A stretch of 64,000 nt of DNA from Eubacteriaceae bacterium CHKCI004 (lineage in GTDB: Bacteria > Bacillota > Clostridia > Lachnospirales > Lachnospiraceae): the NCBI GenBank assembly GCA_900016875.1, contig FCNR01000063.1, positions 124,001-188,000 of the forward strand. Direction: 5' to 3'. The notes beneath the pieces are model-generated. The model was not told the DNA's origin, ran no database searches, and saw nothing but the letters and a program-made list of their open reading frames with translations. Of the stretch, positions 27,473 to 36,457 are shown piece after piece (the first letter of the stretch is position 1; the number at the start of each line of letters is the position of its first letter). A program made the translations under genes and the position numbers.

Positions 27473-28513
27473 ATGATAAAAGTGGGAATCATCGGTTCCA
27501 CCGGTTATGCCGGACAGGAGCTGGTGCGTATTTTACTTGGACATAAGGAAGCGGAGATAAAATGGTATGGTTCAAGAACCTACGCCGGAAAGGCTTATGC
27601 CGATGTGTTCCAGAACATGTTTACACTGGTTCCGGACATCTGCAAAGGAGAGGATCTGGAGAAGCTCTGCGAGGAAGTGGACGTTATTTTTACCGCGACA
27701 CCGCAGGGGCTGTGCAGTACTCTTGTAAATGAAGAAATTTTGTCTAAAGTTAAGATCATTGATCTGAGTGCGGATTTCCGTATTAAGGATGTGGAAACTT
27801 ACGAAAAATGGTACGGTATCAAACATGGAAGTCCGGAATTCATAAAGGAAGCAGTGTATGGGCTCTGCGAAGTGAACAGGGAGAAAATAAAGAAGGCAAG
27901 GCTTGTGGCTAACCCGGGCTGTTATCCGACATGTTCGTTTTTGTCGATTTATCCGCTGGCGAAGGCAGGCTGGATCGATATGAAGTCTGTTATCATCGAC
28001 GCTAAATCAGGAACTTCAGGCGCAGGACGCGGCGCTAAAGTGGCAAACCTTTACTGTGAAGTCAATGAGAGCATCAAGGCATATGGTGTGACGAACCACA
28101 GGCATACGCCGGAGATAGAAGAACAGCTCTCCTATGCATCGGGACAGGAGGCGCTCATCAACTTTACACCGCATCTGGTGCCAATGAACCGGGGAATCCT
28201 GGTGACTGCCTATGCCAATCTGGTAAAGGACGTCACGGAAGAAGAGATTCGCGCGCTTTATGAGGAGACCTACAAAGAAGAGTCGTTCGTCCGTGTACTC
28301 CCGGCTGGCGTCTGTCCGGAGACGCGCTGGGTGGAAGGCAGCAATTATACCGATGTAAATGTAAAGAAAGACGAGCGTACGGGACGGATCCTCATGTTGG
28401 GAGCTATGGATAATCTGGTAAAGGGAGCGGCCGGCCAGGCAGTGCAGAATATGAACCTGATGTTTGGCCTCCCGGAAAATACCGGACTTTTGATGCCGCC
28501 GGTGTTCCCGTAA
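27473..28513 (+). CDS. argC: N-acetyl-gamma-glutamyl-phosphate reductase
   Basis: NADPH-dependent reduction of N-acetylglutamyl phosphate to the semialdehyde. The NADP motif GIIGSTGYAGQELVRIL is at the N-terminus; the catalytic cysteine is Cys150 in ANPGCYPTCSFL; SGTSGAGRGAK and HRHTPEIEEQL follow. The 346-residue length is normal. AAGGAAGAG precedes the ATG. It is the first gene of argC-argJ-argB-argD. Confidence 0.97.
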   Translation: MIKVGIIGSTGYAGQELVRILLGHKEAEIKWYGSRTYAGKAYADVFQNMFTLVPDICKGEDLEKLCEEVDVIFTATPQGLCSTLVNEEILSKVKIIDLSADFRIKDVETYEKWYGIKHGSPEFIKEAVYGLCEVNREKIKKARLVANPGCYPTCSFLSIYPLAKAGWIDMKSVIIDAKSGTSGAGRGAKVANLYCEVNESIKAYGVTNHRHTPEIEEQLSYASGQEALINFTPHLVPMNRGILVTAYANLVKDVTEEEIRALYEETYKEESFVRVLPAGVCPETRWVEGSNYTDVNVKKDERTGRILMLGAMDNLVKGAAGQAVQNMNLMFGLPENTGLLMPPVFP

Positions 28514-28553
28514 TATATAATATAGATAAAAAGGAAATGGATGTGAAAAAGTA

Positions 28554-29780
28554 ATGAAAGAAATATCATCAGGCGTGTCGGCTGCAAAAGGATTTCGCGC
28601 AGCAGGACTGCGGGCGGGAATCAAGGCCGGAAAGACTAATAAAGATATGGCGATGATTTATTCAGAAGCTCCTGCGGTCTGCGCCGGTACATTTACAAAA
28701 AATATTGTAAAAGCGGCTCCAGTGTTGTGGGATCAGAAGGTGGTCAGCGAGGAAGGCCATGCTCAGGCAGTTGTGATCAACAGCGGCATTGCCAACGCAT
28801 GTACGGGCGAAGAAGGATATGCTAATTGTGAGAAGGAAGCGGAGAAGGCGGCAGAACTTCTTGGCATCGGCAAAAAAGACGTGCTCATCTGTTCCACCGG
28901 AGTTATCGGCGTACAGCTTGACATGGATGTGGTGGAAAAAGGAATCGGGATGCTGGCGCCGGCCATGAAGGCAGATGAGGAGTCAGCGTCTGACGCGGCA
29001 GAAGCGATTCTGACCACGGATACTCACAAAAAGGAGATTGCCGTTCAGTGTGAGATCGACGGGCAGACGGTGGTTGTGGGAGGCATGAGCAAAGGTTCCG
29101 GAATGATTCACCCGAACATGGGAACGATGCTTGCGTTTATCACCAGCGATGCGGCCATTGAACAGCCGCTTCTGCAGGAGATTCTCCGGGAGGAAGTGGA
29201 GGATACCTTCAATATGATCTCCGTGGACGGAGACACCTCCACCAACGATACCTGCCTGGTGCTGTGCAACGGTATGGCGGGCAACGATATCCTGACAAAA
29301 GAAAGTGAAGAACTTGCCGTTTTCCGGGAAGCGCTTCACACTGTGCTTGAGTATCTGGCGAAACAGATTGCCGGGGACGGAGAGGGGTGCACCCGTTTGT
29401 TTGAGGTGGTCTGCCGGGGTGCGGCCACAAAAGAAGAGGCAAAGAAGATCAGCAAGGCGGTGGTCTGCTCAAGCCTGACCAAGGCGGCAGTATTTGGAAA
29501 AGACGCCAACTGGGGAAGAATTTTATGTGCCATGGGATACAGCGGCGCATCTTTTGACCCGGAAACAGTGGATATTGTGCTGGAAAGTGATAAGGGAAGC
29601 CTCGTCATTGTTAAGGATGGCATTGCTGCCGATTACAGTGAAGAAACAGCCACAGAGATTTTGTCAGGTAATCCGGTCCGTGCGCTTCTCGACGTGCATG
29701 CGGGAGAAGCGGAAGCGACAGCCTGGGGCTGTGATCTGACCTATGAATATGTAAAAATAAACGCGGATTATCGTTCCTGA
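28554..29780 (+). CDS. argJ: Bifunctional ornithine acetyltransferase / N-acetylglutamate synthase
   Basis: Recycles the acetyl group between N-acetylornithine and glutamate. The precursor self-cleaves before Thr191 in HPNMGTMLAF to give alpha and beta chains; Thr191 is then the nucleophile. SKGSGMIHPN and GKDANWGRILCAMGYSG are family signatures. Whether it also accepts acetyl-CoA (full bifunctional) cannot be told from sequence; the window has no separate argA or argE. 40 bases after argC. Confidence 0.96.
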   Translation: MKEISSGVSAAKGFRAAGLRAGIKAGKTNKDMAMIYSEAPAVCAGTFTKNIVKAAPVLWDQKVVSEEGHAQAVVINSGIANACTGEEGYANCEKEAEKAAELLGIGKKDVLICSTGVIGVQLDMDVVEKGIGMLAPAMKADEESASDAAEAILTTDTHKKEIAVQCEIDGQTVVVGGMSKGSGMIHPNMGTMLAFITSDAAIEQPLLQEILREEVEDTFNMISVDGDTSTNDTCLVLCNGMAGNDILTKESEELAVFREALHTVLEYLAKQIAGDGEGCTRLFEVVCRGAATKEEAKKISKAVVCSSLTKAAVFGKDANWGRILCAMGYSGASFDPETVDIVLESDKGSLVIVKDGIAADYSEETATEILSGNPVRALLDVHAGEAEATAWGCDLTYEYVKINADYRS

Positions 29781-29852
29781 AAAGGAAGTTTTCCAAGAAG
29801 ACTGTCAGTACAATGCTGCCCGGAATGATTGCCGGGAACGGAAGGAGTAATC

Positions 29853-30740
29853 ATGTTGGAGACAAATGAGATGAACAGCGAGATGATGAAAGCCAGCGTC
29901 CTCATTGAAGCGCTGCCGTACATCCGCCGCTTTTATGGAAAGATTGTTGTGGTAAAGTATGGCGGAAGCGCCATGCTGGACGAAGATTTAAAATATAACG
30001 TCATCAAAGACGTAGCACTTTTGAAACTCATTGGTATGAAACCGATCATTGTCCATGGAGGCGGGAAAGAGATCAGCAAATGGGTGAAACTGTCAGGCAA
30101 GGAGGCGGAGTTTTATAACGGCCTCCGCGTCACCGACAAGGAGACCATGGAGATTGCTGAGATGGTGTTAAATAAAGTCAACAAGGAACTGGTTGGCCTT
30201 ATGCAGAAGATGGGTCTCAACGCCGTAGGTATCTGCGGAAAGGACGCTAATCTTATCCAGGTGGAAAAGAAGATGCCGGACGGCAAAGATATCGGTTATG
30301 TGGGAAATGTAAAGTCCGTCAATACGGAGCTGCTCACAACCCTCATGGATGCGGAGTTCATTCCTGTTGTGGCGCCGATCGGCATGGATGAGAATTTCGA
30401 TTCTTATAATATCAATGCCGATGACGCCGCCTGCGGCGTGGCAAAGGCAATGGAAGCGGAGAAACTGGTATTCCTGACAGATATCGAAGGCGTTTTTGTG
30501 GATCCGTCCAACAAAAAGACACTGATCTCCGAGATGGATGTCAACACAGCGAAAGAATTTATCGCCAACGGCGTGGTGGGCGGAGGTATGCTTCCGAAGC
30601 TTAATAACTGTATTGAAGCCATTGAGCAGGGGGTTTCCCGGGTGCATATCCTGGACGGACGGGTAGCGCATTGTCTGTTGCTTGAGTTCTTTACAGAAAA
30701 GGGTATCGGAACGGCTATTTTAAAAGAACCGTTATTCTGA
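29853..30740 (+). CDS. argB: Acetylglutamate kinase
   Basis: Phosphorylates N-acetylglutamate. It shows VVKYGGSAM and [12 protein letters not shown] at the nucleotide and phosphate sites, and [15 protein letters not shown] and [10 protein letters not shown] in the C-terminal half. The N-terminal helix ([15 protein letters not shown]) is the type found in hexameric, arginine-inhibited kinases, so feedback inhibition is likely. 295 residues from the ATG that follows AAGGAG. The 72-base gap after argJ has a short CCCGG/CCGGG hairpin. Confidence 0.95.
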   Translation: MLETNEMNSEMMKASVLIEALPYIRRFYGKIVVVKYGGSAMLDEDLKYNVIKDVALLKLIGMKPIIVHGGGKEISKWVKLSGKEAEFYNGLRVTDKETMEIAEMVLNKVNKELVGLMQKMGLNAVGICGKDANLIQVEKKMPDGKDIGYVGNVKSVNTELLTTLMDAEFIPVVAPIGMDENFDSYNINADDAACGVAKAMEAEKLVFLTDIEGVFVDPSNKKTLISEMDVNTAKEFIANGVVGGGMLPKLNNCIEAIEQGVSRVHILDGRVAHCLLLEFFTEKGIGTAILKEPLF

Positions 30741-30771
30741 TGAGAAGTTTTTTTAGCGGGAGGAAGAGCCG

Positions 30772-31962
30772 ATGAGCAAAACACAAGAATATATCAATAA
30801 AGGTGAACAATATCTCTTAAAAACCTACAACCGTTATCCGGTGGTGCTGGACAGAGGCGAGGGCGTATATCTCTATGATGTGGACGGCAGAAAATATCTG
30901 GATTTCGGAGCAGGGATCGCAGTTTTTGCCCTGGGATACGGTAATCAGAAATATAACGATGCGCTGAAGGGGCAGATTGACAAAATTCTTCATACTTCCA
31001 ATCTGTTTTATAATGTGCCGGCGGTGGACGCGGCGGAGAAGATCGTGAAGACTTCCGGTATGGATAAGGTGTTTTTTACCAACAGCGGCGCGGAGGCTAT
31101 TGAGGGCGCGCTGAAGGTTGCCAGAAAATACGCCTATCTGAAAGATCCGTCCAAAGAATATGAATTCATCGCCATGCACCATTCTTTCCATGGACGAAGT
31201 CAGGGAGCGCTCTCCGTTACGGGAAACACTCATTATCAGGAAGGTTTTGTGCCGGAGAAACTGCGGGCGGTATTTGCCGAGTTCAATGATCTGGAGGATG
31301 TGAAGTCGAAGGTCACAGATAAAACCTGCGGCATCATCTGTGAGGTGGTGCAGGGTGAAGGCGGCGTCTATCCGGCGGACAAAGAGTTTCTTGCCGGGCT
31401 GCGCGCTCTCTGTGACGAGAAAGATATTCTGCTTATTTTTGACGAAGTGCAGTGCGGCATGGGAAGATGCGGTTCGCTCTACGCCCATGATCTGTACGGG
31501 GTGAAACCGGACGTGATGACTCTGGCGAAAGCCCTTGGATGCGGCGTCCCGGTGGGAGCCTTTGTGACGGCTGAGAAAGCTTCCCATGCGCTGGTTCCGG
31601 GAGACCACGGCACCACCTACGGCGGCAATCCGTTTGCCACGGCGGCTGTCAGCGCGGTCTATGATATTTTCGAGGAAGAACATATCACAGACCACGTAAA
31701 AGAAGTGGGCGCTTATCTTTATGAGAAGCTGGAGGAGCTGAAAGCAGAGTACAGTCAGATCACCGATCACCGGGGGCTGGGTCTCATGCAGGGACTGGAA
31801 TTCTCCGGCCCGGTTGGAGATATCATCGTGCGGGCCATGGACAAAGGGCTTATCCTTATGTCTGCCGGCACCAATGTACTGCGTTTTGTGCCTCCGCTGG
31901 TCATCACAAAGGAACATGTTGATGAAATGTGCGGCATTCTCCGGAGTGTGCTGACAGCGTAA
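30772..31962 (+). CDS. argD: Acetylornithine aminotransferase
   Basis: PLP enzyme that converts N-acetylglutamate semialdehyde to N-acetylornithine (class III aminotransferase). The PLP-lysine is Lys253 in MTLAKALGCGVPVGAF. The cofactor phosphate region NSGAEAIEGALKVARKY and the aspartate motif LLIFDEVQCGMGR are clear. It has 396 residues and is the last gene of the arg operon. The hairpin that follows may end the operon or control the next gene. Confidence 0.96.
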   Translation: MSKTQEYINKGEQYLLKTYNRYPVVLDRGEGVYLYDVDGRKYLDFGAGIAVFALGYGNQKYNDALKGQIDKILHTSNLFYNVPAVDAAEKIVKTSGMDKVFFTNSGAEAIEGALKVARKYAYLKDPSKEYEFIAMHHSFHGRSQGALSVTGNTHYQEGFVPEKLRAVFAEFNDLEDVKSKVTDKTCGIICEVVQGEGGVYPADKEFLAGLRALCDEKDILLIFDEVQCGMGRCGSLYAHDLYGVKPDVMTLAKALGCGVPVGAFVTAEKASHALVPGDHGTTYGGNPFATAAVSAVYDIFEEEHITDHVKEVGAYLYEKLEELKAEYSQITDHRGLGLMQGLEFSGPVGDIIVRAMDKGLILMSAGTNVLRFVPPLVITKEHVDEMCGILRSVLTA

Positions 31963-31989
31963 AATACCATGGTATAAAATAGAAAAAGT

Positions 31990-32029
31990 CCTCCATACTA
32001 GGAATAAAATATAGTATGGAGGTTTTCTT
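31990..32029 (+). promoter_or_regulatory. Terminator-like hairpin that holds the ribosome site of the next gene
   Basis: Perfect 11-bp stem CCTCCATACTA (31990-32000) with TAGTATGGAGG (32012-32022), followed by TTTTCTT and the ATG of the YdcZ-like gene. The GGAGG of the 3' arm is the only good ribosome site for that gene. The element can therefore end the arg transcript and also block translation of what reads through. Confidence 0.75.
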
Positions 32030-32470
32030 ATGTTTGGATGGATTGCCGCGCTCCTGTCAGGAGCGCTCATGAGTATTCAGGGAGTATTTAATACGGAAGT
32101 CACCGATAAGACCGGACCGTGGATCACCAATGGATTTGTGCAGCTGACAGGCTTTTTTGTCTGTCTGATTCTGTGGTTTATCAGGGAAAGAAAAACTACA
32201 TCGGTGTCGCAGATTCTGGCTGTGGAGCCAAAATATCTGCTTCTTGGCGGCGTCATCGGGGCGTTCATTACATTTACTGTGATTGCGGGTATGTCTGCTC
32301 TGGGGCCGGCGCGGGCGGTGATGCTCATCGTCTCTTCGCAGGTGATTGTCGCCTATATCATAGAAGTGTTTGGTATCTTTGGTGTGGAGAAAGCGGGATT
32401 TGACTGGACAAAGCTTCTGGGTACCGCATTATTTGTGGCAGGAATTGTAATCTTTAAGATGAAAGGTTGA
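32030..32470 (+). CDS. DMT-superfamily transporter, YdcZ family
   Basis: Small membrane protein of 146 residues with five predicted helices. The N-terminus GWIAALLSGALMSIQGVFNTEV and the sequence SSQVIVAYIIEVFGIFGVEK fit the YdcZ/DUF606 group of single-domain DMT transporters, which work as dimers. Substrate unknown. No separate promoter is evident, so expression probably depends on read-through from argD and on opening of the upstream hairpin. Confidence 0.82.
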   Translation: MFGWIAALLSGALMSIQGVFNTEVTDKTGPWITNGFVQLTGFFVCLILWFIRERKTTSVSQILAVEPKYLLLGGVIGAFITFTVIAGMSALGPARAVMLIVSSQVIVAYIIEVFGIFGVEKAGFDWTKLLGTALFVAGIVIFKMKG

Positions 32471-32516
32471 CTTTTTTAGGTACAGTTAAAGTAAAATAAA
32501 TCTTCCCCTCTTGTAT

Positions 32517-32544
32517 TTGAAACAAAATTTAGGTATTATATACT
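32517..32544 (+). promoter_or_regulatory. Promoter of the comEA gene cluster
   Basis: TTGAAA, 16 bases, TATACT. Confidence 0.5.
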
Positions 32545-32594
32545 AGATTACGGATTTTTACGTCTGCTTCAGGTTGGGAAGGAGTGTTCTTGAT

Positions 32595-33305
32595 TTGAGG
32601 TATGGTGTACGATGGAAGCAGCGGAGTGCTTTGGCAGCTCTCTTCTTTCTGATGTTTCTTAGCGGCGGCTGCGGCGGATTTTCCGGTTTTGCGGATCACG
32701 GACAGCTGATGATGACAGAGGAAGCGGCGCCGAAGACTTCTGCTTCTGTGGAAGATGCAGCGGACCAGAGGGATGCGGCATCAGGAACTGGTACAAATGA
32801 CGGCGAATCTTATGATACAAATGAGGAAAGAATATATGTGCATATCTGCGGCTGTGTGAGGAATCCGGGACTTTATGTGTTTGCTGCAGGAACCCGGGCG
32901 GGAGACGCCCTGGAGAGTGCCGGGGGATTTACCAAAAAGGCGGATGAGTCGGCGGTGAATCTTGCCGCTGTGCTCCAGGATGGCATGCAGCTTTATGTGC
33001 CGTCTGTGGAAGATACAGTCCAAAACGGCGCAGGAAGCGCGTCTTCCGGGGCTGTGGGCAATGCAGCTTCTGCCGGTGCGGGAAATGTAACATCCGGCAG
33101 CGGAAAGGAAAGCGCACTTGTCAATATCAATACGGCGGGAGCGCAGGAACTGATGACTTTGTCCGGGATTGGGGAGTCCAGGGCGGAAGCAATTCTTTTT
33201 TACCGGGAAGAGAACGGAATGTTTTCTTCTATAGAGGACATCAAAAATGTCTCCGGTATCGGCGAGGGCATTTTTGAGAGGATTAAAAATATGATTACAG
33301 TATAA
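32595..33305 (+). CDS. comEA: ComEA-like DNA-binding protein (SLBB plus helix-hairpin-helix)
   Basis: Surface DNA receptor for transformation. A basic N-terminus and a hydrophobic segment ending in FLSGGCGG anchor it; the cysteine could be lipidated, although the lipobox is not ideal. A SLBB domain (YVHICGCVRNPGLYVFAAGTR) comes first, a Gly/Ser/Ala-rich linker follows, and the C-terminus has two helix-hairpin-helix motifs: LVNINTAGAQELMTLSGIGESRAEAIL and IKNVSGIGEGIFERIKN in parts. I use the TTG that follows GGAAGGAG by 10 bases; a TTG 21 bases earlier is also possible. Confidence 0.88.
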   Translation: MRYGVRWKQRSALAALFFLMFLSGGCGGFSGFADHGQLMMTEEAAPKTSASVEDAADQRDAASGTGTNDGESYDTNEERIYVHICGCVRNPGLYVFAAGTRAGDALESAGGFTKKADESAVNLAAVLQDGMQLYVPSVEDTVQNGAGSASSGAVGNAASAGAGNVTSGSGKESALVNINTAGAQELMTLSGIGESRAEAILFYREENGMFSSIEDIKNVSGIGEGIFERIKNMITV

Positions 33306-33318
33306 CTTGAGGTGTATT

Positions 33319-34008
33319 ATGGGAAAAAAAGTGCTGGTTGTCGATGATGAACGTTTGATAGTAAAGGGAATTAAATTTTCCCTTGTACAGGATGATATGG
33401 AGGTGGACTGCGCCTATGACGGCGAGGAAGCTCTGGAGATGGCAAAAAAGACAGAGTATGATATCGTTCTTCTGGATGTGATGCTTCCGAAGCTTAATGG
33501 ATTTGAGGTGTGCCAGATGATCCGGGAGTTTTCCAACATGCCTATTATCATGCTGACTGCCAAAGGAGAGGACATGGATAAGATCCTGGGACTTGAGTAC
33601 GGCGCGGATGATTATATTACCAAACCGTTTAATATTCTGGAGGTGAAGGCGAGAATCAAGGCAATTATGCGCAGAAGCACCAGAAAGACAACTGAGGATG
33701 ACAAGAAAAAGATTCTTGAGAAAAACGGTCTTAAGATTGACTGTGACAGCAGACGTGTTTTTACCGATGGAAAGGAAGTACGGCTGACGGCCAAGGAGTA
33801 TGACCTGCTGGAGCTTCTGGCCTTTCATCCGAATAAGGTATACAGCAGAGAAAATCTTCTGAACATCGTCTGGGGCTATGATTACCCGGGGGATGTACGG
33901 ACTGTGGATGTACATATCAGGCGACTGAGGGAAAAGATTGAAAAGAACCCCGGAGAGCCGGTTTATATCCATACAAAGTGGGGTGTAGGATATTATTTCC
34001 AGGATTAG
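33319..34008 (+). CDS. OmpR/PhoB-family response regulator
   Basis: Receiver domain with phosphoacceptor Asp53 (LLDVMLPKLNGFEV), the acidic pair VDDE near the N-terminus, and Lys in ITKPF. A winged-helix DNA-binding domain takes the last 100 residues (ENLLNIVWGYDYPGDVRTVDVHIRRLREKI in parts). 229 residues from the ATG after GAGGTG. It sits 13 bases after comEA and immediately before a kinase, so it is the partner of that kinase. Confidence 0.95.
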   Translation: MGKKVLVVDDERLIVKGIKFSLVQDDMEVDCAYDGEEALEMAKKTEYDIVLLDVMLPKLNGFEVCQMIREFSNMPIIMLTAKGEDMDKILGLEYGADDYITKPFNILEVKARIKAIMRRSTRKTTEDDKKKILEKNGLKIDCDSRRVFTDGKEVRLTAKEYDLLELLAFHPNKVYSRENLLNIVWGYDYPGDVRTVDVHIRRLREKIEKNPGEPVYIHTKWGVGYYFQD

Positions 34009-34036
34009 TCAAAGAAAAATCTTCCGATATATTCCC

Positions 34037-35443
34037 ATGACCTATGTGGTAGGCCTTATCTGCATGATCGTGTTCAACTGTTTTTTAGCCATCGCCACAG
34101 ATCATATGGTTCGCTCCTACCAGAAGAAGGCGGAGGAGCAAAAGGCGTCTTATGTGGAAAAACAGTGCGGTATTTTGGCCAATCAGCTTGTGCTGAACGG
34201 AATAAGCGCCTACGATATGACGAAGACATCGGATGACAGAGGATCAAATTTTTTTGAGATGGAGCAGCTCGCCAATGATATTGACGGCCGCATCCTGATC
34301 ATTGATAACCATTTTGAAATACTTGCCGATACGTACAATAAGAATAATGGACAGTATTATGTGACGGACGATCTGATTCGCGCTTTTGAAGGGGAAGATG
34401 TGAGCTATACTTTCGCCGGCACATATATTCAGGTGATTTCCGGTGTCTATAATCAGGACACCGGAGAGATTGAAGCGGTGGTCATGGCGCTTTCTTCAAT
34501 GGATAGTATCGAGGAAATGATCGGTTATCTTTATGAACAGCGGGCTACTCTGACGGGGCTGTTTTTCCTGATCACGCTGATCGTTATGGTGCTTCTTGTG
34601 ATATTCATGAGAAAGTCCTTCAGGAATATGCAGAATGAGCTCGACATTATTGCAGAGGGACATCAGGAAGAGAGCATGTCAGAATCCGGGTTTAAGGAAT
34701 TTAACCGGATGGCGGTGTCCTTTAACAAGATTGTAAACAGGTATAAAGAATTGGAGAATACACGGCAGGAATTTGTGTCCAACGTGTCTCATGAACTGAA
34801 GACGCCGATCACATCCATGAAGATTCTGGCAGACTCGCTGCTCATGCAGGAAAATGTGCCGGTGGAGATTTATGAGGATTTCATGAATGACATTGTCCAT
34901 GAGATCGACAGGGAGAATCAGATCATCAATGATCTGCTGACCCTGGTAAAAATGGACAAGACCCAGGCGGATCTGAACATTTCACCGACCAACATCAATG
35001 AGCTTCTGGAAGTTCTCCTCAAGAGGATTTCCCCGATCGCAGAGCAGCGCAACATCACCATCCGTCTGGAGACCATGCGGCAGGTGGTGGCCGAGGTGGA
35101 CGAGGTGAAGCTTTCTCTGGCCTGCAACAACATCATAGAAAATGCTGTGAAATACAATCATGATGGCGGGAAAGTAGACGTTTCCCTCAATGGAGACCAT
35201 AAGTTCTTCTATATTCGTGTAAAAGATACTGGAGTGGGGATTCCGGAAGATTGTCAGGAGCAGATTTTTGAGAGATTTTACCGGGTGGATAAAGCCCGCT
35301 CCAGAGAGACGGGAGGCACCGGCCTTGGACTGGCCATTTCCAGAAATGTAATTCTTCTTCACAAGGGATCCATCCGCGTACACAGCAAGGAAGGCGAAGG
35401 GACAACCTTTATCATTCGTATTCCTCTGAATTATCTGGGGTAG
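34037..35443 (+). CDS. Membrane sensor histidine kinase
   Basis: Two membrane helices (about residues 3-22 and 168-190 as numbered here) enclose an extracellular sensor domain. A HAMP-like linker follows, then the dimerisation domain with His252 in SNVSHELKTPITS, and the ATPase domain with N, G1 (VKDTGVGIPED) and G2 (TGGTGLGLAISR) boxes. The ATG given has no good ribosome site. The frame is open back to 33989 and would add a basic cytoplasmic segment that a kinase of this type normally has, so translation may start at an ATT near 34004 by coupling to the regulator gene. Confidence 0.92.
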   Translation: MTYVVGLICMIVFNCFLAIATDHMVRSYQKKAEEQKASYVEKQCGILANQLVLNGISAYDMTKTSDDRGSNFFEMEQLANDIDGRILIIDNHFEILADTYNKNNGQYYVTDDLIRAFEGEDVSYTFAGTYIQVISGVYNQDTGEIEAVVMALSSMDSIEEMIGYLYEQRATLTGLFFLITLIVMVLLVIFMRKSFRNMQNELDIIAEGHQEESMSESGFKEFNRMAVSFNKIVNRYKELENTRQEFVSNVSHELKTPITSMKILADSLLMQENVPVEIYEDFMNDIVHEIDRENQIINDLLTLVKMDKTQADLNISPTNINELLEVLLKRISPIAEQRNITIRLETMRQVVAEVDEVKLSLACNNIIENAVKYNHDGGKVDVSLNGDHKFFYIRVKDTGVGIPEDCQEQIFERFYRVDKARSRETGGTGLGLAISRNVILLHKGSIRVHSKEGEGTTFIIRIPLNYLG

Positions 35444-35464
35444 ACAGGAGGAGATGATATTATA

Positions 35465-36457
35465 ATGAAAATATACAAAACCGCATATCTTTTTCTTCTG
35501 ACTCTTCTTCTGGCTGCTTTCTGCGGCGGGTGTGCACCGTCGGCAGAGGAGAGTACCAGTGCGGAGGAGATGAATTCCGCCGATGATAATACCATTCAGC
35601 TTTATTATCTGAACGCTGACGGCGATGGTTTTTATACGGTGGATTATACCCTGGAGAATACAGAAGACGTTCTTCTTGCGTCTTATGAGGTGATGTCCCG
35701 TCTGTCCGATACAGAAAACAGCAGGACAGACAGCTATAAGCCGGCCATTCCTACCGGTGTGACAGTGAATTCCATCACTCTTGACGGAGTGGAGGAGACG
35801 GTGGACATGGGAATCGGATACCGGCAGCTTGATGATTCTGATGAGATTCTCCTCCGGGCGGCAGTGGTAAAGACCCTTGTTCAGATCAAGGGGGTGGATT
35901 CCGTACGTTTGACCATCAATGGAGACAGTCTTCTGGGCAGCGATGATAATCCCATCGGAGCCATGACGAAAGATACTTTTATTTTGGAAGAAGATGCGGA
36001 AGCTCTCTATAATGACGAAGAGATGGTGACGCTCTATTATGCAGACATGGATGGGGACAGCCTGGTGGAGTATAAAACCAGACTGGAAACCTATGACAAT
36101 ATGCCGATGGAAACCAGAGTCCTGCTGGAGTTGATGGATGTTCCGGACAAACTGGATGTCCAGAGTCCGCTGCCATCAGATTTGATTATCAATCAGACGC
36201 AGATTCATAACAGTGTCTGTTATGTTGATTTGAGTAAGGAGATAGAAAATGTACTTCCTGGAGTTGAGGAAAAGGTGATGGTCTATGCCATGGTAAATAC
36301 CATCACTGCTCTGGGAAACGCAACCTCCGTTCAGTTTACCGTGGATGGTGAGAAAATGGAATCCCTTCGCGATTTCGATTCCTTCCACCTTATGATGACC
36401 AACGATTATTCGCTGGTTGACAGTGCCATTAAAGGCAGTGAAAATCTGGAGAAATAA
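35465..36457 (+). CDS. GerMN-domain lipoprotein
   Basis: Secreted protein with a lipobox ending in FCGGC at about residue 23. Two GerMN (sporulation/germination) domains follow, about residues 70-170 and 225-320; the second shows VCYVDLSKEIENVL and VMVYAMVNTITALGNATSVQFTVDG, which is typical. GerM in Bacillus works in spore engulfment and germination. It ends one base before comEC and follows the kinase, so it is part of the comEA unit, where it could serve as an extracytoplasmic component of signalling by the kinase, as lipoproteins in such triplets do. Confidence 0.85.
   Translation: MKIYKTAYLFLLTLLLAAFCGGCAPSAEESTSAEEMNSADDNTIQLYYLNADGDGFYTVDYTLENTEDVLLASYEVMSRLSDTENSRTDSYKPAIPTGVTVNSITLDGVEETVDMGIGYRQLDDSDEILLRAAVVKTLVQIKGVDSVRLTINGDSLLGSDDNPIGAMTKDTFILEEDAEALYNDEEMVTLYYADMDGDSLVEYKTRLETYDNMPMETRVLLELMDVPDKLDVQSPLPSDLIINQTQIHNSVCYVDLSKEIENVLPGVEEKVMVYAMVNTITALGNATSVQFTVDGEKMESLRDFDSFHLMMTNDYSLVDSAIKGSENLEK

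Noticed and set aside
30817-32070. Long antisense frame (417 codons) opposite argD
   Set aside because: It mirrors the codon pattern of argD, has no ribosome site and no recognisable domain.
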